Assembly (NCBI GenBank): GCA_963971425.1 | Contig: OZ020523.1 | Coordinates: forward strand, 18,891,105-18,955,104 | Length of the DNA: 64,000 nucleotides | DNA from: Bryoerythrophyllum caledonicum | Taxonomy: Eukaryota; Streptophyta; Bryopsida; Pottiales; Pottiaceae | Direction of reading: 5' to 3' | Shown here: positions 10,701 through 26,326 of the stretch, piece after piece | How positions within the stretch are numbered: the first letter of the stretch is position 1 | Layout: the number at the start of each line of letters is the position of its first letter | The notes under the pieces: generated by a model | Database searches by the model: none | The model's input: the letters and a program-made list of their open reading frames with translations, nothing else | What the model was told of the DNA's origin: nothing | Program-made: the position numbers and the translations under genes

Positions 10701-11741
10701 TTGAAAGATTTGTTCTTTATGCTTGTTGCAACTGCACGAGCTTGTGGTTATGTTCTTGCTATTTTATGAGAGTTCATGTAGATATGGTAGCTGATTTTCC
10801 AAAAAATCTCCTATTATACAACTATTTCTGCTTGCCATTGTAAATTCCAAAAGAAAAGCTTGTCACTTCTTTTTTGCTTCATTTGTGTGTACAATGTGCC
10901 TCATTTTGTTGAGACTTGTTCTTCTTTTGCAAATTATTCAATGCCACAATATTTCACTCAAAACATCATCTTTGTAGGATGTAACTTTACTTTTGAATAA
11001 GAAATTTAGTTGCATGTTTAGGAAGTGTTTATGAACTTCTTCATGAACAACTAAGAAGTGAATGTTAACGTCAACGGGAAATGCCTAAATAAAAAATAAG
11101 CAGGGGCACATCAACAAGGCAAAGCAGTGGCACTCAAGCAGTACTCTTTCTTTTTGTGTGCCTTCTTTCCTTCTTTTGGTAATATCTTGGTGTGTGATCA
11201 TAATACAATTTTTTGAAATAGAAATAGAGAAATTAAATACCTGTCATGTATTATAAATAGCCATAAATTACTTTAAATATCCATTATTTACTCTATATAT
11301 CCGGGGTAGTATACCCCATAGTGTCATCAAAATACTTAATTTTTGTCCAAAAAAATTCATCTCGGTATTATCTAATCTAATTTTATATAAATGAAACGGC
11401 TATCCAAATTCTTCTGAAGAGGCGCATTTAAATGACTCCTCCAAAAGGAAAATTTGTTTTATAAATCTGAATGTTCAAAAGAAAGTGATTTCTCCAAAAG
11501 ATTTTGTTCTAATGGATGCCACCTTGGACACTCAGATGAAAATTCTCCAGCACAGAATTGGCGGATGACAATCACTGGGATTATATTTGTAAGTTGTTGA
11601 CCATTGTCGCCCCAAAGGAGCCAAGGCAATCCTCAATTATTATAAGCGCATACTTGTTATTCACTTTTTATACCTGTTATATACTTTAGATACCCGTTGC
11701 ATACTTTAGGAACTCATTGAGTGTTAATTGCCGTGACATAA
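10535..11741. other. Intergenic AT-rich, nothing recognised
   Basis: The first part may still belong to the Tc1-like remnant. No gene, RNA or clear transposon termini seen. Confidence 0.4.
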
Positions 11742-12075
11742 TATCTCTGTGACATACCTCCATGATACCCTGACATACCTCCATGATACCCTCTCACACC
11801 CTTATGATACCCCATGATATACCCAATTATAATTCCTGACAAACTTCCATGATACCCCATGACATACCCCGGTGACATAGTCCCCATGACATAGTCTACA
11901 TGACATAGTCCCCATGACATACCCCCATGACATAGACCCCATGACATAGACCCCATGACATACCCGTGACATACACCCCATGACATACCCGTGACATACA
12001 CCCCATGACATACCCGTGACATAGACCCCGTGACATAGACCCCATGACATACCCGCATGATAACCTGTGACATAT
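11742..12075. repeat. Minisatellite of 11-14 bp units
   Basis: Tandem array of CCATGACATAGACC-like (14 bp) and CCGTGACATAC-like (11 bp) units, most regular from 11850 to 12060. It leaves long open frames of repetitive Met-Ser-Trp-Gly-Cys-His type on the minus strand, which are by-products of the repeat, not genes. Confidence 0.85.
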
Positions 12076-13147
12076 TCTCAGTGGTATACCAACGGATATC
12101 CTCCCTTACTATCCATGGAATTTTTAATTTTCTTTTGAAAAATTGTTCAACTATTTCCTCTTGGGTTTCTTCAAATTTATGATTTGTCTTCCTCCTTCAT
12201 AATGAACATCTTCGGGACTTTACGTTATTGGGACTGCCTTTGGAACTCTAGTCACGTCATTGAGAATGCCCTCAATGCTCAAGTGATTTGAATGAACGTC
12301 ATTGAGACTCCTTAGGAGTGTATATATATGGTCATATATTTACTCTTACAATACAGTAAATGTATTCATATTTAGCAAAGATATACACCTTTGAATTGAA
12401 GATTCTTCCAATAAGAAGAAAAAGAAGAACGCCGATCTCCAAAGGAGGCTGGTGTGAATAAAGTGTTTGTTTGTACCACTACTAAGACCATGCCCACCGG
12501 ACAAGGAATTAGTGAGCTGGATTCTTCCAATAACATCTTTTATTGGGAGGTCATTTCAATATCCGAACCTTATCATGTTCAAATACGACACCATACATGT
12601 AGAATACATTACTACATTCCAACTTCTCAAACATATAGTAGGTGCAACTATAATTATCTAAATTTGAAATGCCATGTGTCATTTGATCGAGCTTAATACA
12701 AACAAAAACTATCCTATACATCAATTCTTACACCTTATATGTCAAATTCACAAAGAGGTGGGAGTAGTTCCATACTACTAACCCATGTCTGGTGGACATG
12801 CACTTAGTGGTGGAACAAACAGACACTTTATTCATGCTGGGGCCTTTTGGGACCAAAGTTTCTCTTTTTCTTCAAATACATTAAAAACATCATGTTGCAA
12901 CCCAAATTTGGCTTCTCAATCCTTTCCAGGGTTAAAAAATAGACTTCAAACTTCAACAGTAATAGGTGGAACGATCGATTTCCAATAACATTGTTTATCA
13001 AAAGAGATAATGTAGAAAGATGCGGAATTAGGAATGAAACTACACAGACATTTTTCAAATTTAATCTTAAAAATTTAGAACTTATACAAAATTAAAAAGC
13101 CCAAAAACCACCAAAGCCTATAGTTGTGCTGTAGAGTATGTAGTAAT
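12076..13147. other. Intergenic with a fragment of the CCCTTAAAC MITE family
   Basis: At about 12340-12630 the sequence resembles the 22309-22460, 30450-30675 and 52850-53420 repeats (TTCCAATAACATCTTTTATT, AGGTCATTTCAATATC, ACCTTATCATGTTCAAATAC), but here it is interrupted and ends are unclear. At 12785-12840 there is a phrase (GGACATGCACTTAGTGG) repeated near 39720. No gene recognised. Confidence 0.5.
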
Positions 13148-13686
13148 GTAGAGGCACCCAATTCCGATCACTTAAGCGAGTTGGGGACTCAAATGACATT
13201 GTATGTCAAAAACATTTATGTAGAAAGATGCGGAATTAGGAATGAAACTCAACAAATATTTTTTCAAATTTAATCTCAAAGATTTGCAATAGATATAGAA
13301 TTTAAAAGCTTAAAAATCACCGCAGCCCATAATCAAACGGCAGAATAGGTGAGATGTGGTGTCCTCATTTGCCAAATGCTAATAAGTGAGAGAGTAAAAA
13401 GAGACAAGACATGCCATGGATAACCAACTCATGGAAGGTACCCAATGCCGATCGGCCTTTTTCGGCTTTTGAGGCAAGGCCACCAATGAGAGCTCAATTG
13501 AGGTGGAACAACCCAAAATTGCACACTTCATGCCCAATGCCAATAATGACTGAGGTTTTCAGATTTTGAGTTATCGATTTTGGGTCGCTTCATGCACCAT
13601 TTTATGCATTTACCATTTTCATGCACCATTCCATGCATACTCTACTGATCGGAATTGGGTGGCCGATCGGAATTAGGTGCCTCTAC
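13148..13686 (+). mobile_element. MITE with GTAGAGGCACCCAATTCCGATC ends, copy A
   Basis: Starts GTAGAGGCACCCAATTCC and ends with the inverted complement (GGAATTAGGTGCCTCTAC). The right terminal sequence is partly duplicated (two GATCGGAATT boxes at about 13648 and 13665). A second copy in the opposite orientation lies at 28031-28552, and a degraded third at about 13760-13970. The target duplication is not clear. Non-coding. Confidence 0.75.
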
Positions 13687-14014
13687 CTTAGTTGTTATGA
13701 GTAAGGTTGGATTTTGTGCCTTCCTTTGCCATGCATAACCAACACATGCATGACCCAATTCTGCACCCCCTTTAGAGACCTTGAGGCAAGGCCACCGATG
13801 ATGAGTGGTACAACCCTATTCCGATCTCTTTAAGACCCAATGCCGCTACTAACTATTTCTAGTTACGAGTTTTTTGAGCCGTTATGGGTTGACTTCACCA
13901 TTACATGCATACTCTACATAGCAATTTGGATGGGTGATCGGAATTGGGTTGCTCCACCTCATGAATATTCCCCCAAAAGGCAATGTGAATGGGCCTAAGA
14001 CATCTTTGGTGATT

Positions 14015-14359
14015 AAGGTAAGCCTTCCCATAACTAACAAAAACCCATAGCCAACGCCGACAAAATTGGGGTATATCCAACCCTCTTCCATCCCATTACC
14101 ACCAACTCAGCTCCAAATGGAGGTTTGCTGTTAGTCAAGACCCTTACTTTTGGTCGTTGGTTATGGGGGTGGCCACCCACTAAACATGGCTGCACAGTTT
14201 GAAAATTCATAACTAATTCAGTTTTCATCGAAAAAATATGAAACCACTTGGGTTGGAATTGCAATTATATTGGCTATCACTGAAAAATAATAGTATAATT
14301 ATCTCCTCTCTCTATATATGCACATTCCTTAACTTGTCGGTTTTAGGGGGGCTTACCTT
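14015..14359 (+). mobile_element. MITE with AAGGTAAGCC ends, copy A
   Basis: Starts AAGGTAAGCC and ends GGCTTACCTT, about 345 bp, non-coding. It is closely matched by 55678-56033, partly by 55280-55646, and in reverse by 20264-20575 and 33282-33625. Its right end carries a TATA-like run (CTCTATATATGCAC, about 14311-14324) and lies about 0.9 kb upstream of the EPSP synthase start. Confidence 0.7.
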
Positions 14360-15265
14360 ACTACCCATACAACAACCACCATGATGGGGTGGACCACGGT
14401 AGGAGCCACTGATGGGCAACTGCTAGAAAGTTACGTATTATGTTAGCTTGTAGAAGAAGAGAAGAGGGAGTTTGCCCAACAACTCAACCCAAAGTTCACA
14501 ACATTCACCTCCAAACCAGAAAGAAGACGCCGGCAACCAAATGCTGACTTGGGGAAGGCGTTGAAAAGGAGGAGCCTCCGAACTTGACCACTCCGCACGA
14601 CCTTTCTGACCGGAACAGGCGACCTCTCCGTGCCCCCCAAACCCGCCACCCTATCCAACCCGAAGGTAGATCCCCGATCTTCGAATCAACCAACGCGCTA
14701 GATGTTGGACGGGTTTGGGCTCCGGCAACCTTCCTCTGGCGATGGCTCTACTTGCCATCCGCAGCAGCAGCGCATTCTCTCCCAATGCGCAGCTGCAATC
14801 GTGCTGCTGAAGGTCTCTACTCGTCTCTGGAGCTCCTCCCGTCGACGCTCGTGGTGGGTTTTATCCGAGGTGAAACAATGCCCTGGTTCGCCCGCAATTT
14901 GGTGTAGAAGTGTGAGGAAGCTCGTTGGTGTTGAGAGCTGGTGTTTTGTTGAGGTTTTGGAAGTTCTTACGAGAATGCGCTTGTTTAGCTGCGAGTTGGA
15001 GCCGAAATTCGCGAGAATTTTGCGTTTGAGGAGGTTTTGGTGGGATTTGGTGCTTTTGTTCAAGGAGTGCTCTGCATTGTTGGCCTCGCTTTTGGAGTCC
15101 TACATGAGGAGGTTTCGGTGATGCGATGCCGGTGTTGAGTTGAGCTTCATTGGGGTTTTGGCGGTGAATTCTGGTGTTCGGGCATTTTAGGGTTTGGACG
15201 AACAATCGATAATGAACTTGGATGTGTATGCATTTACAGAGAATCCCGCTTGAATTGCGTTCCCA
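14360..15265 (+). promoter_or_regulatory. Upstream region / likely 5' leader of EPSP synthase
   Basis: From about 14440 the composition becomes gene-like, continuing into exon 1 at 15266. It contains an open frame of 139 codons at 14702-15121 (plus strand) that does not resemble a protein I know and may be chance or an upstream frame in the leader. No confident TATA box or transcription start can be pointed out. Confidence 0.4.
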
Positions 15266-19145
<3,880 letters not shown>

Positions 19146-20263
19146 TTTAGCAGGTATCAACTCAGTACCTGGACAATCCTCTGGTCCTTTCTGAGTTGTT
19201 CCCATGATTCTATTCCTGTTGTAGATCACAAGAAGGAGAAGAAGGGGCGATTTGATGGAGTCTAGAGTTTTCCTTCTCCCTTTTCTAGTTTGGACCTAGG
19301 TACAATTAATGTTATGTCCACTTCTAGGTTTTTATTTGAGGATTTATTCAAGAAGATAAGCACACAGAGGTATTAATGGTCATAGATAAAGAGACGCGGC
19401 CGCCATCTTGAACAAGTGAGTCATAATCTGGAGGCTGTTGAAATTCATGTGCTAGGTATTTAGTAATTGTAGCTTTTATCAATGACATTTTGCCTTTGAG
19501 ACAGGTTTCCATTTGACCACATATCAATACATCATCTGTGTAATTTTAACTTACGTCTTTCCATCATCTTTTTTACATGTTAGTAGTTGTCATTTCTTTG
19601 TATATTGTTGGATGTGGTAGGTTCACATGTGCTCTGTTGTTGGACAAGCGCATGTGCACATTCTAAATTAGGACATGGTGGCATGTGCAAACCTCTGACT
19701 CTCTGTTAAATACTCATCACGGCCTTGTTTTGTTTTGTTTTATTATTTTGACTGCTTCTTCTGTGTTCAGAGATAACATGTCTGTCTATGTTGCGCTTGC
19801 AAATGCAGTCTCTCTTGACGTTGTTGAAAATGTCTGCAAGTCAATCATACCGAACACAACTTCCAAGGAGAAGTATTAAAAATATGAAGTGACAACTAAG
19901 TTGGGGATCATATTTCTGTGAGGGGCTTGTAGTGGTCTCCTATAACTCGGTAGTTCCTAATCCAATTGCCTTCTAAGGTAAAACCCCCATCATTGACAAG
20001 TGAACCCTTTAAGGCCGATGAGCTTTTTTGACATCTATGTGGTGGGTACATTACAATACAAAAATCTACAAACTCATTTCGCGGAAATCACAATAGCTCA
20101 TTGATGCTTGCACCAATTGTTGTGGCGATGGTCTAAACATATGCCTACCTTCCTCCACCTTTAAGTCATGGTCTATTTTTTCCTTTGAGGTGGTCTGTAG
20201 TACTTTCTATACAGGTTTTTGTGCCTAAAGGACCCATGTATGGTTGGTCTTAAAGGGTTAAGC
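19146..20263. other. EPSPS 3' flank and intergenic DNA
   Basis: Presumed 3' untranslated sequence for the first few hundred bases; no definite poly(A) signal chosen. At about 20004-20258 a possible small MITE has ends AACCCTTTAAG and CTTAAAGGGTT. A short open frame at 19685-19879 is not recognised. Confidence 0.4.
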
Positions 20264-20575
20264 AATGTGCATATATGGAGAACCCAAATAATATCACATT
20301 CTTGTTTTCCAATAGTAGCCAATAAAAATACAAATTGATTTCATATTTTTCCAATGGAATGTGAATTAGTTATGAATTTTCCAAGTGTGTTTGCCATATT
20401 TAGTTGTGGCCACCAAGAGGCGCCCTCTAAAAGCATTGATGGTAAGTAAGGGCCCTCACAAATAGAAAACCTTCATTTGGAGTTGAATGGGTGGTTATGG
20501 GATGGAAGTGGGTTGGATATATCCCAATTTTATAACTGTCGGTTACCGGATTTGGTTGGATATGAGAGGGGTTAC
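20264..20575 (-). mobile_element. AAGGTAAGCC-family MITE, reverse copy
   Basis: Reverse-orientation relative of 14015-14359: GTGCATATATGGAGA at the left, TTAGTTATGAATTTTCCAA, TGGTTATGGGATGGAAGTGG and GTTGGATATATCCCAATTTT. Ends are eroded. Confidence 0.55.
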
Positions 20576-22308
20576 CATACTTGATTATGAATCGAAATAT
20601 TACCTAAATGGTGGCAAGTGTTTGGTGGACAATGTTGTTTTTTGGTTTTTGGCTTAGTGCCAATTGGCCTACTTGTATTTATTGTACATAATAAAGTCTA
20701 AAACAAAGATTCTAAGAAAGCCAATTGGTTCCATGGCACATGGAAGAATATCATTGTTGGTCGATGATATGAGAACAAGAATGGTGCATTCTACTAACAG
20801 TTGTAGAGAGTCTACAAGAATTCACTTCTATAATTAATAAGAATATAACACAGTCATTTTTCAAATTAGGAGATGAATTTGAGCTTCTCACTCAAAGTAT
20901 TTTTATTTTATTTTATATTTTATGTAGATTGTTACTACCAACGATTCCTAAATCGGCTTAAATTATTTGAAAAGCTACAAGAAAAACATGGCTGCTACAA
21001 GTACATTGTGAAAATTTGAAAAAAAAACCAATAATGAAATATAGCTAGAAAGTTGACTAGTATCATATGTATTTAGCCACCTTCTGAGATGATATTCATG
21101 GATATCACATATGTGTGTCATGGTATTACATGGTATCACCTAGGTAAATCCACGTATCATGTACTTAAATATTTTACCAAACTCCCTTCAAAGTACAGGT
21201 TGTAGCATTTCTATCAATTTTCATATATGGCATTGTTGGTTACCACAAGCATGTCCAGTGGCTCACGGTGATGGGAATAGCGCCTCTACCTTAACCATTT
21301 AACGCCTTAGTGGACCATGAGGCACTGAGAGAATCTACGAGGAACATCATCTACACAACGCGTACATTTCATTGTGACCTGACTTCACATAAATCACTGT
21401 AGTCAATGCATGTATTGATGGGAGATCATAGAGATGCGTTGGAAAGATCTCTCAAAACTCCAAGTGTGTTTCCGACAACGGGGGCAATCGTGGTGAAAGT
21501 TACAACACCAAAAGTACAGAAAACAACACTGCCATGGCCTTGTAGGCGTTAATGAGTTGAATTTGGATGACCTCGCATTTTCACTTACAGCAGTCATCAT
21601 GAGCACACACCAAAGAATGTTTCCATCTATTGTACGTGAGAGTGGAGCTTCAGACATAAACGTAGAATATTGTAATAGTAATGGGTTCTCTGAACTGCTG
21701 TCCACTAGGGCGCCATAAATTATTCTCAAGAGCCCGACCAGCACGACAACTTTCAAGGTGGTGTCAAATTGGGTCATTTTTAAAGTGATGACTAGTTTGT
21801 TCAGATTTTTGCTCCAGAAAATGTCAGCTTTAGGGGGGACCGGAATTTTCACCAGCTGGAGTTTTCTAGTATGACAATGAATTAAATATATACATGTCAA
21901 CGTGTGAGCTCAAGGCATTTGTCCATTCAGTGCATTGCATTTTTAGTTTTTTTTTTAGTTTTTTTTTTAGGGTATAGTTTGTCAATTGTGGATCAGAGCT
22001 TCAGCTTCTATTCTGCTTCATCTTCAGAATGAGTAATGATGGTCATGGTTCATGGATGATCTTCTTCTTCTTTTTTGACAGTATTGAAAATGACGTCAAT
22101 GTGGGCAAGGCTTGTACAGATTTGGACGGTCTATGGGTTGAAAGTTTATGTAAGTTGTCACTTTTGGGACCTCTTGAAGGATGATTGTACTTTTGGGTCA
22201 CTCTTTGCATGCTTTTGGAAAAGTTCCCTCATTTGCAAAAGAAGAGAGGCTGCCGATGAGGGCACTGCATGTAAGGTAACCTCCCCACATAACCGACAAG
22301 TGGACCCT
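20576..22308. other. Intergenic, one unassigned open frame
   Basis: No gene recognised. A 165-codon open frame on the minus strand (21900-21403) has two hydrophobic stretches but no family resemblance that I can name; it may be chance. Short poly-T runs lie at 21945-21970. Confidence 0.35.
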
Positions 22309-22460
22309 TAAACGTTTGTCTGGAACCATATATATAGGTGCATATTTTACTCTGTAGAAATACAAAAAATGTATCAAATTTAACAAGACTTACACTTTTG
22401 GATCGAAGACTCTTCAACTAACATCTTTCATTTAGAAGTCATTTCAATATGTGAACCATG
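22309..22460 (+). repeat. Fragment of the CCCTTAAAC MITE family
   Basis: Matches the 5' part of the 30450-30675 element (GGAACCATATATATAGG, ATACAAAAAATGTATCAAAT, AGACTCTTCAACTAACATC, AAGTCATTTCAATATG). It ends where the kinase pseudogene begins. Confidence 0.6.
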
Positions 22461-22465
22461 AATTA

Positions 22466-23670
22466 AGTGATGACCTATGTGACGAGTTGGAGAGGAGGTT
22501 TGAAGAATACCGTGTTGACTACCAATATTGTCGCAAACTGAACTTACCACACCGGTAAGAAGGCGGATGCTCCTGACTTGACCGACAAGGAAAGAGGCAT
22601 GGTGGCCAAACTGAAGGAAATCCAGATTTGGGCGCAATCATTCTCTCATTTGAGCCGGAAGAAAGCTGAGCGAAAAGTAACAATTGTAGATGAAATACAA
22701 GCTCATTGTATTAGTGGAATGTTTCACTGGCTTCCTAGATCCCCTAGAATTGTCCGCATGTCAGACAAAAAGGGTAAAGGTGGATATGGCTGGGTGAGGA
22801 AGGTGATGATTACAAACTCAATAGTATTCCCAGTTGGATTCTCTTTGCCGAGAAGTCTTTGAAGATGGAAGATGAGAGGCAGAAGCACCGAGAAATCGTC
22901 AATGAGGCGGGAAAGTGTCCGGTAAAGCATCCAGGCATCATCAAACTTACGTATCTGGACCCACAAAGGATGGTAGGCTATACGCTCCGGTAGAATGGAG
23001 GATCCCTTGAATCTTTTGGTCCAAGTACGACTCGAAAGTGCACCTAGGAACACCAAACGAGCAGATTGCGTCATTGCCGAATTCGGAGCTCACAATACCA
23101 GAACTTGTACGGATCGCAACCTATTGCAACCATCAAGTTGACCTAGCACTATCGTTGCTTAGGATTGTAGGTGCATGTCACGATGCGAAGTATATCCACA
23201 ATAGCATATCTCCATCCAATGTGTTGCTCGACTTTGACAAATGGAAGGCTGACACGGTGTATTTTGGAATCTGTGATTGTTGCCTTTCAAGTAGGGTTGT
23301 GAAAAATGAGCCATCAAAATACGGTTATGAGACCATGGCGGAATTAAATAAGGTGAGAGCCTTTTGAAAGTTTGCTGCACCGGAATTGTTCTTTATATAC
23401 AAAGCAGAGGGCTCTAGAAACTCATACGAAGTTGAGAGGAAAAAACACTTGTACTCCGTGGTTGCTTATGCGCATGTAGTGGGTTGGATAGCAAAAAAAA
23501 TATGGAATGAAGATTGGGACAAGAAGTATTTTGCGCCATAAAAAACGGAACAGTTTATGTACTTGATGGTGAAATTGGATAGCCTCCAAAAAGATGATGT
23601 GCAGGTGAGAGCGTCTGTGTCTAAGGTCCTAAAAAAGTCTCCCCACCGTTGGACCTTGTTGTCATGTTGA
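22466..23670 (+). pseudogene. Protein-kinase-like pseudogene
   Basis: Several frames in succession give a eukaryotic protein-kinase fold. An N-terminal extension (SDDLCDELERRFEEYRVDY, then TDKERGMVAKLKEIQIWAQ) precedes a glycine-loop-like GKGGYGWVRKV near 22770. A frame shift follows near 22840. Then come FAEKSLKMED (likely the ATP-binding Lys) and HPGIIKLTYL. Another shift near 23040 leads to HNSISPSNVLLDF, where active kinases have HRD, and FGICD in place of DFG, then KFAAPELFF (normally APE). Stops occur near 22996, 23365 and 23539. The catalytic Asp and DFG Asp are missing and the frame is broken, so it is dead. Substrate and subfamily unknown. Confidence 0.72.
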
Positions 23671-23879
23671 TTTCGAACATAGGTTTTTGTTTTTTGGTTT
23701 TTGTGATCAAGTTTTTGTTTTTTGAACTCTAGCATCTAGAGCTAATCCGGAAGGTAAATCATCTTCAGAATGGAGTACGCAATCATGACAATGCCAATCA
23801 TTTCCTTATATAAATAAATTGACGTATACAATAGTTGATACACTATTATACATCATCTTATATTTCCCCTCATGGCAAT

Positions 23880-23960
23880 TGTATGTGGTATAAATTGTGT
23901 GTAAGATGTAAATTGTATGTAAGATGCAATTGTATGTGTGTAAATTGCATGTAAGATGCT
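23880..23960. repeat. Short tandem repeat
   Basis: Repeats of TAAATTGTATGTAAGATG-like units (variants of 15-22 bp) at 23885-23958. Confidence 0.55.
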
Positions 23961-23982
23961 TTGCAAAAATAATGTCCCTGCC

Positions 23983-24115
23983 TTGATCATTTAACGTCCC
24001 CGCCTTGATCTTTAACGTCCTTGCCTGATCATTTTACGTCCCAGCTCGATCATTTAACGTCCTCGTTATTCCATTTAACGTCCCCGCCTTGATCACTTGA
24101 CGTCCTTGCCTTGCA
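23983..24115. repeat. Tandem repeat of about 22-24 bp
   Basis: Five to six diverged units of CCTTGATCATTTAACGTCCC, each containing TTWACGTCC. No function seen. Confidence 0.65.
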
Positions 24116-24309
24116 TCCTCCGTGGCAGCCTGGTGGCACCAACGTGGCAAATGGATAAACGTAGGGTAAGCCACGTCGCTAGTTTTTTTACCTTTTAAGA
24201 GAGTCAACTACGTTTGACTCTATCGGGCGGGCGGGGACCTCTATCGGGCAGGGCAGGCAGGCAGACAAGTGGACAGGCAAATCAGACGTCCCTCTGGTAT
24301 GACAACCCT

Positions 24310-26161
24310 CAGCACAAGTGTACGTGGGACATACGTTTTGGATTTTGGCCAGGTTCCTATAATTGGATTTTTTTGAATCCCTAGAGGCCCGAGGCATTTT
24401 CACACCAAAAACGCTTCAAAATTGCTCGTTCTAGTGCAATGAGTAATGAGGTATTTAAAACATTTTATTTCTACATCTAACAATAGGATCTTAATAACAA
24501 CTTATTCATTAACGTCCTCACAAAATTTCATAAACTTTGACCGCACGGATTGAAAGATTTTAGTGTTTGAAGTAGAGAAAGTTGTTCTTTTTCTTCCCTT
24601 GTTTGACTGGATTAGCAGACTTTGACTACACTTGATGTCAAATTTTTGCACTACACAAGGTCTAAAAACATTACCATCATGTTAATCATGATGTTATTTC
24701 CTTGTACACCAATTTTTAGAGGTAGAGAAGTGGTGTAGTGTATTCAAAAATATGTGCAAGGAGTGGAGGTTCAAAAATTTGCCAATCCAAGTTTTATTTT
24801 TTGTGAACTAAATATGTTTTAGAATGCTAATCCAAATGGTCAATAAGAAGGTCTACACTACATCTAGTGGTAGAAAAAATAAAATGTAATAAATATGAAG
24901 ATCTCTAAATTTTATGTTGAAAAGAAGAAGTTTTTTTGGTACATTGCCCGACAAAGTGTGACAATGTGTGAAAATGTTTGACTTGGATTATTATGCTATT
25001 TTCCACTTAAGGCTAGAGATTTTTTTGGCAATATGAAAGGAAATGGTATTATTTTCTAGTATTGAAAATCTCACATTCAATAGATTGTCCTAGCAATAGT
25101 TTTTGGAGTTGCCCGAAGTGCCCGGTCTCCCCATTTGAAATTCAAAATCCTATAACTTTTTCATAAAATGTCGGATTTAGGAAAAAATTGGACTTCCACA
25201 AAGCTTTTAGCAATGTCCATCTACAGTATAAATTTTAAAAAAGAATGTTATCATTTGACACCATAGGAACTTGCCCAAACCTTCAAGAGTCCCCCAGTGG
25301 ACTCTTGGGCCTTTAGGGGTTAAACTCTTATACTAGATTGTCCCTGATAATAGTTCCATGGAGGTATTTTTATTGTTATTATTGGATTCATGGTTTGAAA
25401 GTTAGTACCACTCAAAGTTAGAAATGGGGATTCCGAGCAACTCCAAAATTTTGCTAGAAGTCTCTATTGACGTTGAGATTTTCCATACATGTAGAGAATA
25501 TTACCTTCTTTGAAGATGTCAAAAAACAATTCTTGTCTTTAGTGTAAAACAACATTTTAACTCAAGTCAAACATTTTTATACATATTGGGGCAGGGAAGG
25601 AAAAAAACTTCATCTTTTCTATATAGAAGCTAATGATCTTCATTTTTTTAATTTTTTAATTTCTCTACAACAATTTGTGGTGTAAACCTTTGTATTGACC
25701 ATTTAAATTATCATTCTAAAACATATTAAATTCTCAAAAAAATAAATTGTGAATTGACAATTTTTGAACCTCCACTCCTTGCACACTTGTTTTGAATTTG
25801 CTACACCCCTTTTCTACCTCATAAAATTGGAGTATACAGAACTAACATCATGCTTAACACAATGGTAAAAGATTTAGACCTTGTGTAGTGCAATAATGTG
25901 ACACCAAGTGAAGTCAAAATCTATTGATCCACTCAACGCAGGGAAGAAAATGAACCATTTTCTGGACTTCAAACACTATAATCTTTCTATCCGTGCGGTC
26001 AAAGTGTATGAAATTTTGTGAATATGTTACTTTGTAAGTCTTAATGGAGATTCTACGGTCAAAAGGATAAATGTAAGCTTTAATTTTCTTCCTTACTCAA
26101 TGCACTAGAATCAACATTTTTGAAGTGTTTTTGGTGTGAAATTGTCACAGGCCTTTAGGGG
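24310..26161 (-). mobile_element. CCCCTAAAGG-family MITE, reverse copy, split by a nested copy
   Basis: The right end (26152-26161) is CCTTTAGGGG followed by TTTAAC. Internal sequence 25324-26161 is the reverse complement of 36616-37556. The missing left piece appears to be at about 24330-24373 (GGCCAGGTTCCTATAATTGG), on the far side of the 24378-25319 copy. This indicates that the latter inserted into this one. The left limit is approximate. Confidence 0.6.
24378..25319 (+). mobile_element. CCCCTAAAGG-family MITE, 942 bp, nested
   Basis: Left end TCCCTAGAGG (diverged, preceded by TGAA), right end CCTTTAGGGG followed by TTAA (25320-25323). Shares GAGGCATTTTCACACCAAAA-type left and CCATAGGAACTTGCCCAAA-type right subterminal sequence with 36616-37556 and 47028-47951. 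Confidence 0.7.
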
Positions 26162-26326
26162 TTTAACAAGGAAACTACTTGATGAAGTGGTGTGTAGATT
26201 CCAAATGATATCGCAATAAAAAAAAATTATATGACATCACCTCAAATCCTCCTTGTTGGATGTATCAAAGTTTTTCAAACTAATTATCCGTTGAGTTTTG
26301 AGACCACCAAGCTCTTTTATAATTAA

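Noticed and set aside
11714..12073. Open frames of 82-119 codons with repeated Cys-His and Met-Ser-Trp-Gly on the minus strand
   Set aside because: Produced entirely by the 11-14 bp minisatellite; no start context or conserved domain.
11742..12075. CRISPR-like array
   Set aside because: Units are 11-14 bp, contiguous and without unique spacers, and the DNA is a plant nuclear sequence.
14311..14324. TATA-like CTCTATATATGCAC as the EPSP synthase TATA box
   Set aside because: It is internal to a dispersed MITE and about 0.95 kb from the start codon; other copies of the MITE carry the same region.
21403..21900. 165-codon minus-strand frame considered as a membrane protein gene
   Set aside because: No recognisable family or start context; kept only as an unassigned frame within the intergenic entry.
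22578..22862. 95-codon frame considered as an intact small kinase-like gene
   Set aside because: It continues in other frames into the kinase catalytic region and is only one piece of a broken gene.
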